From: Chloroflexota bacterium
Lineage (GTDB): Bacteria; Chloroflexota; Dehalococcoidia; DSTF01; JACRBR01
Direction of reading: 5' to 3'
NCBI GenBank assembly: GCA_028872875.1
Contig: JAGWOC010000002.1
Span: forward strand, 1-38,573
DNA: 38,573 nt
Positions 26,918 to 35,418 of the stretch are shown piece after piece. Within the stretch, counting starts at the first letter, position 1, and each line of letters begins with the position of its first letter. A program made the position numbers and the translations under genes. The notes under the pieces are model-generated. The model was not told the origin of the DNA. It saw only the letters and a program-made list of their open reading frames with translations, and made no database searches.

Positions 26918-27814
26918 ATGGCGGCATCGACGCAGGCCCCTCCGAATGCCCTGAACGCGTGGCTCCTCGCCGCGCGCCCCGCGACGCTGCCCGCCGCCGC
27001 GGCGCCCGTGCTCGTCGGCACCGGCGCCGCCATCCACGCCGGCGCCGCGAGCCTGCCGGTCTTCTTCGCCGCCCTGCTGGCCGCGCTGCTAATCCAGGTC
27101 GGCACGAACTTCGCCAACGACGTCGCCGATTTCGAGCGCGGCGCCGATACGCACGAGCGCCTCGGCCCGCCCCGCGCGACCCACGGCGGACTGCTGACGG
27201 CGCGGGCCGTCCGCTTCGGCATGATCGCGGCGTTCGGCGCGGCGGCGCTGTTCGGCCTCTACCTGGCCTACGTCGGCGGCTGGCCGATCATCGCCGTCGG
27301 GGTCGCGTCCATCATCGCGGGCGTCGCCTACACCGGCGGCCCGTGGCCATTCGGGTACCACGGACTGGGCGACGTGTTCGTCTTCTGCTTCTTTGGCCTC
27401 GTCGCTGTGGGTGGCACCTACTACCTACACACGGGCGAGCTGACCGGCACATCCGTCGCCGCCGGTGCCGCCGTTGGCTTCCTTGTGACGGCGATCCTCG
27501 TCGTCAACAATCTGCGTGACCGCGAGACCGATGCCCGCGCCGGCAAGCGCACGCTCGCCGTGCGCATCGGCGACCGCGCGACCCGCATGGAGTACGCCGC
27601 GCTGCTCGCCGGCGCCTACATCATCGCGCTCGCGCTCGCGGTCGCCGTATCGTGGTGGCTGCTGCTGACGCTGCTGAGCCTGCCGGCCGCCATGCGCGCC
27701 GCCTTGCCGCTGCTACGCGGCGCAGACGGCCGCGCGCTGAATCTGACGCTCAGGGACACCGCGCGCCTGGCGCTCGTCTTTGGCGTGCTGATGGCTGCCG
27801 GGTTCGTGCTGTGA
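26918..27814 (+). CDS. menA: 1,4-dihydroxy-2-naphthoate polyprenyltransferase
   Basis: A 298-residue membrane prenyltransferase with about eight or nine helices that attaches the isoprenoid tail to DHNA. The first Asp-rich motif is NDVADFERGAD (NDxxD type) and the second is NNLRDRETDARAGKRTLAVRIG, both on cytoplasmic loops and required for Mg-diphosphate binding. N-terminal ARPATLPAAAAPVLVGTG is characteristic of MenA. It begins 7 bases after menB and its stop overlaps the menC GTG (GTGA at 27811-27814). Confidence 0.95.
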   Translation: MAASTQAPPNALNAWLLAARPATLPAAAAPVLVGTGAAIHAGAASLPVFFAALLAALLIQVGTNFANDVADFERGADTHERLGPPRATHGGLLTARAVRFGMIAAFGAAALFGLYLAYVGGWPIIAVGVASIIAGVAYTGGPWPFGYHGLGDVFVFCFFGLVAVGGTYYLHTGELTGTSVAAGAAVGFLVTAILVVNNLRDRETDARAGKRTLAVRIGDRATRMEYAALLAGAYIIALALAVAVSWWLLLTLLSLPAAMRAALPLLRGADGRALNLTLRDTARLALVFGVLMAAGFVL

Positions 27815-28935
27815 AGGTCGTCGAGCTGCGCTGGACCCCGTACAGGATTCCGTTCGTGGCGGCGGTGGGGACTGCGCACGGCGCGTGGTCCGTGCGCGAG
27901 GGCGCCATCGTCCAATTGCGCACGGGCGACGGCGCCATCGGCGCGGGCGACGTCGCGCCTCTGCCGTCCCACGGCACGGCGGACATCGCGGCGTGCCTCG
28001 CCCTGCTCGACGACATCGCGCCGCGCATCCTCGGCACGGCGATCGACGACGTGCCTTCCCGCATCGACGCGCTGGTCCCCGATGACGCGCCCTTCGCGCC
28101 GCTGCGCTGCGCCCTCGAGACCGCCCTCCTCGATGCGACGGCGCGCGCCGCCGGCGTCAGCGTCGCCCGGCTCCTGACGCCGGACCCGGCGCGCGATGTC
28201 GCCGTCAACGCGCTCGTGGACGCGGCGCCGTGCGCGGCTGCCGCCGCGGCCGCGGCCCGGGCCCGCGCCGCCGGGTTTCGCGATATCAAGCTGAAGGTCG
28301 GCATGGCGGCGTCCGTCGCCGAAGAGACGGCGCGCGTCGCCGCCGTCCGAGGGGCCGCCGGCCCGGCCGCGCGCCTGCGGCTCGACGCCAACGGCGCATG
28401 GACCGAGGAGCAGGCGATCGCGCGCATCCGGGCGATGGAGCCATACGCCATCGATCTGGTGGAGCAACCGATCCCGCCGGGCGATATCTTTGCCCTTCGC
28501 CGCGTCCGCGAGGCCGTGCCCGTGCCCGTCGCCGCCGATGAGGGCGCCGCCAGCCTCGCCGCTGTGCGCGCGCTGATCGAAGCGCGAGCGGTCGATGCCG
28601 TCGTCGTGAAGCTGCCCGTCGTCGGCGGCCCGCGGCTGGCGCGCGAGATGATCGCGCTGGTGACGGCCGCCGGCGTCGCGCCGGTCGTCACCAGCGCGTT
28701 CGAATCGGGCGTCGGCGTCGCTGCCGCCCTGCAGCTCTCTGCCACGCTCCCGCGGCCCGCCCGCGCATGCGGCCTCGCGACGCTCGGCCTCCTGGCCGAC
28801 GACCTGATCGCCGAGCAACTGCGCGTGGACGGCGGCCGCATGGCGCTGCCGGGCGCGCCGGGCATCGGCGTCACCGTCGATGCCCCGGCGCTCGCACGCT
28901 ACGCTGCCGGCGCCGAGCGGGTGGTGCGCGCATGA
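27811..28935 (+). CDS. menC: o-succinylbenzoate synthase
   Basis: A 374-residue enolase-superfamily enzyme that dehydrates SHCHC to o-succinylbenzoate. Catalytic elements are the K-x-K pair Lys160/Lys162 (DIKLKVG), metal ligands Asp192 (LRLDANGAW), Glu218 (VEQPI) and Asp243 (ADEG), and the second base Lys267 (VVVKLPVVGG). The start is GTG 27811 inside the menA stop codon. Its own stop overlaps the menE ATG (ATGA). Length is normal. Enolase members can be promiscuous (for example N-acylamino acid racemase), but the men context settles the role. Confidence 0.94.
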   Translation: MKVVELRWTPYRIPFVAAVGTAHGAWSVREGAIVQLRTGDGAIGAGDVAPLPSHGTADIAACLALLDDIAPRILGTAIDDVPSRIDALVPDDAPFAPLRCALETALLDATARAAGVSVARLLTPDPARDVAVNALVDAAPCAAAAAAAARARAAGFRDIKLKVGMAASVAEETARVAAVRGAAGPAARLRLDANGAWTEEQAIARIRAMEPYAIDLVEQPIPPGDIFALRRVREAVPVPVAADEGAASLAAVRALIEARAVDAVVVKLPVVGGPRLAREMIALVTAAGVAPVVTSAFESGVGVAAALQLSATLPRPARACGLATLGLLADDLIAEQLRVDGGRMALPGAPGIGVTVDAPALARYAAGAERVVRA

Positions 28936-30407
28936 GCGCGGCGACCCCGGCCCCCGGCGACTGGCTGCGCAAGCGCGCCGCGCTGTCCCCATCGGCGCCG
29001 GCCGTACTGTTGGACGGCACGACCGTTACGTGGTCCGATCTCGATGCGCGCGCCGATCGCGCAGCGGCAGCGCTCGGCGCGCGCGGCCTGGCTGCGGGCG
29101 ACCGCGTCGCCGTGCTGCTGCCGAACGGACTGCCGTTCGTCGAGCTGGTGCACGCCGTGCCGCGCGCCGGCGCGGTCCTCGTACCGCTGAACACGCGCCT
29201 CGCGGCCGAGGAGCTGGCGTGGCAGGTCGATGACGCCGGCGCGCGCGTCATCGTCTTCGACGACGCGACGGCGCCGCTCGCGACGGCCGCGGCATCGGCG
29301 CAGGGCGCCGCGATCGTGCACGCGGGCGAGTTGCGTGCCGCTTCCGCCCCGCTGTCCGGCAGCGCCCCACGCTCTCTCGGCGACGTGCACAGCATCATCT
29401 ACACATCCGGCACCAGCGGCCGCCCGAAGGGTGTCATGCTCACGTCCGGCAACCACCTGTGGAGCGCCGTTGGCTCGGCGTTGAACCTCGGGCTCGACCC
29501 CGCGGACCGGCTGCTCGCCTGCCTGCCGATGTTCCACGTCGGCGGTCTCGCCGTGCTGCTCCGCAGCGCCATCTACGGACACCCCGCCGTCGTGCACGCC
29601 TCGTTCGACGCGCAGCGCGTCAACGCGGCCATCGACGACGGCGTCACCATCGTCTCCGTCGTCGCCACCATGCTCGCACGGATGCTCGAGGCGCGCGGCC
29701 CGGCGTCCTACCCCTCGACGCTGCGGGCAGTGCTCCTCGGCGGCGGCCCGGCGCCGCGACCGCTGCTCGAGGCCTGCGCCGCGCGCGGGGTGCCCGTCGT
29801 GCAGACGTACGGGCTCACCGAGGCGGCGTCGCAGGTCGCCACGCTCGCGCCCGCCGACGCCCTCCGCAAGCTCGGCTCCGCCGGCAAGCCGCTCTTCCCC
29901 ACCGACGTGCGCATCGACCGTGACGGCGCCCCGGACGAAGCCGCGGCCGGGGAGGCCGGCGAGATCCTCGTGCGCGGCGCCACCGTCAGCCCCGGCTACT
30001 GGCATCGCCCCGAAGAGACCGCGGAGGTCTTCCGCGACGGCTGGCTGCATACGGGCGACGTCGGCCGCGTTGACGACGAGGGTTACCTGTACGTGCTCGA
30101 CCGCCGCGACGACCTGATCATCTCCGGTGGCGAGAACGTCTATCCGGCCGAGGTCGAGGCGGTGCTGCTCTCGCACCCGGCCGTCGCCGAAGCCGGCGTG
30201 TACCCGCAGGAGGACGCACGCTGGGGCAGCGTGCCCGCGGCGCACGTGGTGCTGCGCGCCGGCATGTCCGTCGCTTCCGACGACCTGCGGCAGTTCTGCC
30301 GCGAGCGGCTGGCGGGGTACAAGGTGCCCGCCGCGATCCGCTTCGTGGCCGTGCTTCCGAGGACGCCGGCCGGCAAGCTCCAGCGCCGCCTGCTCGCCGA
30401 TCCCTGA
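28932..30407 (+). CDS. menE: o-succinylbenzoate-CoA ligase
   Basis: A 491-residue ANL-family adenylating enzyme that activates o-succinylbenzoate with ATP and CoA. The AMP-binding P-loop is YTSGTSGRPKGVM, the A5 motif is QTYGLTEAAS, the A7/A8 region is GWLHTGDVG and DRRDDLIISGGENVYPAEVE, and the A10 lysine is in PAGKLQR. It starts inside the menC stop and is the last gene of the operon. A GC hairpin lies 14 bases after its stop, before the convergent molybdoenzyme gene. Confidence 0.94.
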   Translation: MSAATPAPGDWLRKRAALSPSAPAVLLDGTTVTWSDLDARADRAAAALGARGLAAGDRVAVLLPNGLPFVELVHAVPRAGAVLVPLNTRLAAEELAWQVDDAGARVIVFDDATAPLATAAASAQGAAIVHAGELRAASAPLSGSAPRSLGDVHSIIYTSGTSGRPKGVMLTSGNHLWSAVGSALNLGLDPADRLLACLPMFHVGGLAVLLRSAIYGHPAVVHASFDAQRVNAAIDDGVTIVSVVATMLARMLEARGPASYPSTLRAVLLGGGPAPRPLLEACAARGVPVVQTYGLTEAASQVATLAPADALRKLGSAGKPLFPTDVRIDRDGAPDEAAAGEAGEILVRGATVSPGYWHRPEETAEVFRDGWLHTGDVGRVDDEGYLYVLDRRDDLIISGGENVYPAEVEAVLLSHPAVAEAGVYPQEDARWGSVPAAHVVLRAGMSVASDDLRQFCRERLAGYKVPAAIRFVAVLPRTPAGKLQRRLLADP

Positions 30408-30420
30408 AGGCGGCGCAGGG

Positions 30421-30442
30421 CGTGCGGCGCGCGCCGCGCACG
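30421..30442. terminator. GC hairpin between convergent menE and molybdoenzyme gene
   Basis: CGTGCG at 30421-30426 pairs with CGCACG at 30437-30442, with the self-complementary GGCGCGCGCC inside. The whole hairpin sits in the 40-base gap between the two stop codons. It could stop transcription from both sides; no T-run. Confidence 0.4.
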
Positions 30443-30447
30443 GGGCG

Positions 30448-33282
30448 TCAGGTCGCGGGCGAGCGCCTTTGCCGCCGTACCCGCGCACCGTCCGCTGCGT
30501 GGTCCGCCCGCTCGAAGTCGACGCGCGTCGCGCGGTCGACGGGCACCGGCTGCCACATGCCGGGCCGGTAGCGGATGTGGCCGTAGCCGCCAGCGAGGTG
30601 CAGCGGCTTGACCATGCCCGGCTCGACGTCCATTGGCCCCCGCCAGCCGGGGAACTGCGCCGGGTCCCAGCCGTTGTACATCACCACCTGCCCCGGCCTG
30701 ACGCCGGGCGTCAGCTTCGCCATGACGACGAACTCGCCCATGTCGTTGAAGACGCGGATGGCCCCGCCTTCGCGCACGCCGCGGCGCGCCGCGTCGGCCG
30801 GGTTGACGAAGATGAAAGGCTCGCCGCGGTGCGTCGCCAGCATCAGCCGGTTCGTGACGTTCGACGAGTGGATGCTCCAGCGCATGTGCCCGCTCGTCAT
30901 CTGCAGCGGGTACTCGCCGCCCATCGCCGGCGTCTCCTTGTGGGCGGGCAGCGCCTCCCCGGCCTCCAGGAACCAGGGATGGTCGATGTAGAACTGCGCG
31001 CGGCGCGTCAGCGTCGGGTACGGGAACTTCTTCTCGACGTGGTCGCGGTTCGGCACGTGCGTCTCGTCGGCGTGGATCTCGGACGCCTGCCACACGGCGA
31101 GGGGCGACGCGCCCCAGCCTTCGACGCGCACGTAGCCGGTCTTTCGCATGCGCCCGAGCGTGCTCGCCTTCGGGATGTTCCCCGCGACCGCGCTGTCGCG
31201 GATCCACTCATCGACGAGCCGCTCATCGGAGCGATACTGGTCGCCTTGCGTGTACTGCTCGCCGATGTCGGCCCAGTTCCGCACCGTGCCGCCGGCGTCG
31301 GTGAACGAGGTCAGGCCGCGCGCCCGCGCCCGCTCGCTGACGCGGCGCGCCAGCAGTTGGAAGATCTCCCACTCCGGCTTCGCCTCGCCCGCCGGCGCGA
31401 CGGCGCGGTCCGCGATCAGCACCTGCATGACGTGCGGCGTCGCGTAGTGCACGTTCAGCTTCTCGCCGTGGTTCGCCGCGGGCAGGAGGATGTCCGATTG
31501 CAGCGCCGTCGTCGTCATGTGGAAGTCGACCGTCGCCACCATCTTCAGCATGGGCCAGAACTCCCCGAGGAGCATGTTCTGGCCGCCGCGCGTGCGCCGC
31601 AGGATGTTGCCGCCGGCCTCGATGAATACGCGCGGCGGCACGCTGGCATCGTTCATGCCGCTCCACCAGCCGGCCTCGCGCGCCTCGCGGAAGTACTCGT
31701 CGAAGGAGCGGGGCAGCGTCGGGTCCCCCCAGTTGCGGCGGTTCCACAGCTTGCCGTAGCCGCTATAGCGCTGGAGCAACATGAACGCCGGCACGATCTT
31801 GCGGTGCATCGGCACCATGCTCAGCAGGTCCAGCGTCGCCAGCTCGTCGGTGAGCGTCGGGTCGCCGGCCCGCAGCATGTCGATGCCCATCTGGCGGAGC
31901 GCCAGGACCTCGCGCGCCCCCGCGGTTCCGGGTTTGTTCTTCATCCCGGAGATAAACGGCCCGTCGAATGGCCCGGCGCTCCAGCTCCGGGCGCCCGTGC
32001 CCTTCTTCCCCCAGTTGCCCGTCAGCGCGAGGAAGAGCAGCATCGAGCGCTCCATCAGGTCGCAGTGGTAGTACTTGCACGAGTTGAAGCCGAGCAGGAT
32101 CGCCGTCTTCCTCTTCGCGCAGTCGCGCGCCAGCGCCCGGATCACGTCCGGATGGGTCCCGCACGACGCCGACGCCGCCTCCGGGCTGTACGCCTTGAGG
32201 TGATCGCGGAGCCGCGCGAAGACCGGGCGGACGCGCACGCGCTCGCCTCCGGCGAGCCGCACGGCGGCGCTCGCCTCGAGCGACGGCACGACGCGCCGCC
32301 AGCGCAGGCTGCCGCGGTCGGCGGGTGCCGGCTCCCCGGTCTTGCTGTCGAGCGCGTAGAACTGGTCGTCGCGCCCTCCCTCGCGCAGGTCGGACTCGCG
32401 CAGGAAGCGGCCCGTGTCCTCGCGCACCAGCAGCGGCAGGTCCGTCTGCTCGCGCACGAAGCGCGCGTCGTACAGCCCCTCGTCGATGACGACGCGGCAC
32501 ATCGCCAGCGCCAGCGCGGCGTCGGCGCCGGGGCGCACCGGCACGTACGTGTCCGCGTGCATCGCCGACGGGCTGACGTCGGGCGCGATGGTGTAGACGC
32601 GCGCGCCGCGATACCGCGCCTCCGCGATGTAGTGGTAGAAGGGGATGCGCGTGTACGCCGGGTTCATGTGCCAGATCAGGATGCGGTCGGCGTGGAACCA
32701 GTCGTCCACCGAGCTGACGTTGAACTTGCCGTACGTCAGGTACATGCCGGAGTTGAAGTCGTTGATCACCCCTTCGAGGTCGATCGCCACGCCTCCGACC
32801 ATGCCGATGAAGCGGGCGATAGCGACCACGCCCACCATGCCGCCCTGCGCCGGCGACGTCTCGTAGAAGATCGACTCCGGTCCGGTTTCCTCCGCCGCGT
32901 CGATGACGGCGTCGGCAACGGCATCGAGCGCGTCATCCCACGAGATGCGCTCCCACTCGCCGGAACCGCGCGGGCCGGCGCGCCGCATCGGGTAGAGGAT
33001 GCGCTCGGCGGCGTGATGCGTGGCGCTCCAGCCGGCGCCCTTCTGGCACCCCATCGGGTTCATGTCGGGGACGCCGGGCTCGACGACGCCGTATGTGCCC
33101 GCCTGCTCCTCGCGCCAGATCACGCCGTCGCGGACGTAGGCGCGGAACGGGCAGTTACCGGGATAGCAATCGACGCAGTGGCTGCTCCAGACGACGTCGT
33201 CCCAGCGCAGTTCGTTTTCGTATCCGGTCGATTGCTGAGGCTCGCCGGCGCGGGCCGGGCGGACGGCGCGGGTTCGTGGCAT
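30448..33282 (-). CDS. Class II-like molybdopterin oxidoreductase catalytic subunit (944 aa)
   Basis: A full-length molybdenum enzyme of the DMSO reductase family, 944 residues from ATG 33282. The N-terminal cluster-binding segment has His35-Cys36, Cys39, Cys44 and Cys79 (HCVDCYPGNCPF...GCQKG), so either His or Cys36 could be the first ligand. Asp175 in VINDFNSG sits where class II enzymes have the molybdenum-binding aspartate. The C-terminal half has the cofactor-binding SGHMRWSIHSSN and GGYGHIRYRP. No twin-arginine signal is visible, so it looks cytoplasmic unless carried by a partner. No beta subunit is adjacent. GGGAGGT (complement of 33290-33296) lies 7 bases before ATG 33282, which rules against GTG 33291. 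It is the last gene of a four-gene operon with the 922-residue paralogue and E1 alpha/beta. Substrate unknown. Confidence 0.93.
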   Translation of the reverse strand: MPRTRAVRPARAGEPQQSTGYENELRWDDVVWSSHCVDCYPGNCPFRAYVRDGVIWREEQAGTYGVVEPGVPDMNPMGCQKGAGWSATHHAAERILYPMRRAGPRGSGEWERISWDDALDAVADAVIDAAEETGPESIFYETSPAQGGMVGVVAIARFIGMVGGVAIDLEGVINDFNSGMYLTYGKFNVSSVDDWFHADRILIWHMNPAYTRIPFYHYIAEARYRGARVYTIAPDVSPSAMHADTYVPVRPGADAALALAMCRVVIDEGLYDARFVREQTDLPLLVREDTGRFLRESDLREGGRDDQFYALDSKTGEPAPADRGSLRWRRVVPSLEASAAVRLAGGERVRVRPVFARLRDHLKAYSPEAASASCGTHPDVIRALARDCAKRKTAILLGFNSCKYYHCDLMERSMLLFLALTGNWGKKGTGARSWSAGPFDGPFISGMKNKPGTAGAREVLALRQMGIDMLRAGDPTLTDELATLDLLSMVPMHRKIVPAFMLLQRYSGYGKLWNRRNWGDPTLPRSFDEYFREAREAGWWSGMNDASVPPRVFIEAGGNILRRTRGGQNMLLGEFWPMLKMVATVDFHMTTTALQSDILLPAANHGEKLNVHYATPHVMQVLIADRAVAPAGEAKPEWEIFQLLARRVSERARARGLTSFTDAGGTVRNWADIGEQYTQGDQYRSDERLVDEWIRDSAVAGNIPKASTLGRMRKTGYVRVEGWGASPLAVWQASEIHADETHVPNRDHVEKKFPYPTLTRRAQFYIDHPWFLEAGEALPAHKETPAMGGEYPLQMTSGHMRWSIHSSNVTNRLMLATHRGEPFIFVNPADAARRGVREGGAIRVFNDMGEFVVMAKLTPGVRPGQVVMYNGWDPAQFPGWRGPMDVEPGMVKPLHLAGGYGHIRYRPGMWQPVPVDRATRVDFERADHAADGARVRRQRRSPAT

Positions 33283-33289
33283 CGGGCGC

Positions 33290-33296
33290 ACCTCCC
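33290..33296 (-). promoter_or_regulatory. Ribosome binding site deciding the start at 33282
   Basis: GGGAGGT on the minus strand, 7 bases before ATG 33282. It overlaps the alternative GTG at 33291, making that start unlikely. Confidence 0.75.
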
Positions 33297-33367
33297 TGCT
33301 TGGTGGCCCCGACGCTATGCCCTCAGTGGCCCGCCGCGCAAGAGTCCAGCGGCACGGGCCGTTGGGC

Positions 33368-34420
33368 CTACGCGCCGGTGCGCCCGGACGGGCCCGTATT
33401 GGGCGCCGTCAGATCGAGCACGGCCGCCCGCACCTGGTCGGCGCTCGGCATGAACGCCGTCTCCAGGGGCCGGCTGAAGGGCACGGGCGCGTGCGGCGCC
33501 GTCACGGTCCTCACCGGCCCGTCGAGGTCGTCGAACGCCCGTTCGCCGATCAGCGCGGCGACGTCGACCGCGAGGCCGCAGCGGGGGAAGCCCTCGTCGA
33601 CGACGACAGCGCGGCCCGTCCTTCGCACGGACGCCAGCACCGTTTCCTCATCGAGCGGCGACAGGCTCAGCAGGTCCACCACCTCGGCGTCGATGCCGTC
33701 CTCCTCGAGCGCCTGCGCCGCGCGCAGGCAGACCGACGTCGTCAGCGCGGCGCCGATCAGCGTCACGTCGCGCCCTTCCCGCGCGACCCGCGCCTGGCCG
33801 ATGGGGAACGCGTACGGTTCCTCCGGGACGTGCTCCGACTGCCCCAGCAGGAGCTTGTGCGCGCAGAATACGACGGGGTCATCGTCGCGGATCGCCGCCG
33901 TGAGCAGCCCTTTCGCGTGATACGCCGACGACGGCGCCACGACCTTCAGCCCCGGGATGTGTGCGAAGAACGAGTACAGCATCTTCGAGTGCTGCGCCGC
34001 CATGCCGACGCCCGCGCCCACGTGCGTGATCAGCGTCAGCGGCACGTGGACGCGCCCGCCCGACATGTAGCGCGCGAACGCCGCCTGGTTCATCAACTGG
34101 TCCAGGCAGACGCCGATGAAGTCCACGAACATCAGCTCCGCGACGGGCCGCAGGCCGGTGACGGCGGCGCCGACGGCCGCGCCGAGATAACCCATCTCGG
34201 AGATCGGCGTGTCGAGCACGCGCCCGTCGCCGAACTCCGTGAACAGCCCCTTGTACTCGGCGAAGGCGCCGCCCCACGCCTCGGACAGGCCCTGGGCCTG
34301 GCGCCCTGCGCCGCCCGCGACGTCCTCGCCCATGAGGATGACGCGGGCGTCCCGCCGCATCTCCTGCCGCAGCGCCTCCGTGATCGCCTCCCGGAACGAG
34401 ATGACGCGTCCCCCGGTCAT
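33368..34420 (-). CDS. Acetoin/2-oxoacid dehydrogenase E1 beta subunit
   Basis: The 350-residue beta subunit of a thiamine-diphosphate E1 component. FREAITEALRQEM, ILMGEDVAGG, VLDTPISEMGYLGAAVGAA (with the TDP-activating Glu), LMFVDFIGVCLDQLMNQAA and GMAAQHSKMLYSFFAHIPGLKVV are the standard E1 beta blocks. Sequence flavour is closest to acetoin dehydrogenase AcoB or the PDH-type beta chains of GC-rich bacteria; the substrate is not certain. The ATG at 34420 overlaps the E1 alpha stop (ATGA). An E2 acyltransferase and E3 normally follow in such operons. Here the next gene, 85 bases on, is a molybdoenzyme instead. Confidence 0.93.
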   Translation of the reverse strand: MTGGRVISFREAITEALRQEMRRDARVILMGEDVAGGAGRQAQGLSEAWGGAFAEYKGLFTEFGDGRVLDTPISEMGYLGAAVGAAVTGLRPVAELMFVDFIGVCLDQLMNQAAFARYMSGGRVHVPLTLITHVGAGVGMAAQHSKMLYSFFAHIPGLKVVAPSSAYHAKGLLTAAIRDDDPVVFCAHKLLLGQSEHVPEEPYAFPIGQARVAREGRDVTLIGAALTTSVCLRAAQALEEDGIDAEVVDLLSLSPLDEETVLASVRRTGRAVVVDEGFPRCGLAVDVAALIGERAFDDLDGPVRTVTAPHAPVPFSRPLETAFMPSADQVRAAVLDLTAPNTGPSGRTGA

Positions 34421-35418
34421 GCGCGCGCCTCGCCGTAGACGTCTTCCAGGATGGCGGCGAGGCCCGGTGCCGTGCCGCTCTCGGCGAACGCGACGGCCGC
34501 GTCCAGGCGGCGCTCCGCCTCGGCGCCGATCTCGTCGAGCTGCTTCACGGCGACGCCGTGCCGCTCTCGCAGGTACTCCGCGCAGCGGATGATGCAGTCG
34601 CGCGCGCGGTACCACTCGACCTCCTCCGCGGACCGATAGCGTGCCGGGTCGCCGACGAAGTGGCCGAAGTAGCGGTAGGTCTCGCACTCGAGCAGCACGG
34701 GCCCGGCGCCCGAGCGGGCGTGTGCCACCGCCTCGCGCGCCTTCCCGTACACGTCGAGCACGTCCTGCCCGTCGGCGATCAGCCCTGGCATGCGATAGCT
34801 CGCCGCGCGGTCGGCCACGTGCTCGGCGGACAGCGCGTACTCGACGGGCGTCGCCTCGCCGTAGCGGTTGTTCTCGCAGACGAAGACGACCGGCAGCTTC
34901 CAGACGGCGGCCAGGTTGAGTGACTCGTGAAACGCGCCGATGTTCGACGCGCCATCGCCGAAGAAGGCCACGGTGACCCGGCCCGAGTCCGTGAGTTTCG
35001 CCGTCAGCGCCGCGCCGCAGGCGATCGGCAGCCCGGCGCCGACGATGCCGTTCGCGCCGAGCATGCCGCGCCGGAAATCCGCGATGTGCATCGACCCGCC
35101 CTTGCCGTGGCAGGTGCCGGTCGCCTTGCCGAACAGCTCAGCCATCATCTCGCCCGGGTCGACGCCCTTCGCCAGGCAGTGGCCGTGGCCGCGATGTGTG
35201 GATGTCACGTAGTCGTCGTCGCGCAGGGCCGCGCAGACGCCGGCCGCGACCGCCTCCTGTCCGACGCAGAGATGGCCGACGCCGCTGAACGCGCCCTTGA
35301 GCACGAGCGTCGCGACGCGCTGGTCAAAGGCGCGGATCAGCGCCATCGTGGCGTACAGGCGCAACACGTCGTCGCGCGATGGCGGCGCGCCCGCGGCCGC
35401 TCGCGTCTCGCCGCTCAC
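34417..35418 (-). CDS. Acetoin/2-oxoacid dehydrogenase E1 alpha subunit
   Basis: The 333-residue alpha subunit, binding thiamine diphosphate through GDGASNIGAFHESLNLAAVW (GDG at 154-156) and CENNRYGEATP (NN at 183-184). STHRGHGHCLAKG and GKGGSMHIAD are typical of AcoA/PdhA. The length and the short N-terminus fit acetoin:2,6-dichlorophenolindophenol oxidoreductase alpha chains more than the longer branched-chain E1 alpha. The GTG start at 35418 overlaps the stop of the 922-residue molybdoenzyme (GTGA at 35415-35418), so the two are translationally coupled. Without a local E2/E3 it either shares a core complex encoded elsewhere or works as a stand-alone TDP lyase or dehydrogenase. Confidence 0.93.
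   Translation of the reverse strand: MSGETRAAAGAPPSRDDVLRLYATMALIRAFDQRVATLVLKGAFSGVGHLCVGQEAVAAGVCAALRDDDYVTSTHRGHGHCLAKGVDPGEMMAELFGKATGTCHGKGGSMHIADFRRGMLGANGIVGAGLPIACGAALTAKLTDSGRVTVAFFGDGASNIGAFHESLNLAAVWKLPVVFVCENNRYGEATPVEYALSAEHVADRAASYRMPGLIADGQDVLDVYGKAREAVAHARSGAGPVLLECETYRYFGHFVGDPARYRSAEEVEWYRARDCIIRCAEYLRERHGVAVKQLDEIGAEAERRLDAAVAFAESGTAPGLAAILEDVYGEARA

Noticed and set aside
30127-33453. 1108-codon plus-strand open frame across menE and the molybdoenzyme gene
   Set aside because: A shadow frame over two well-supported genes in other frames; low-complexity translation.
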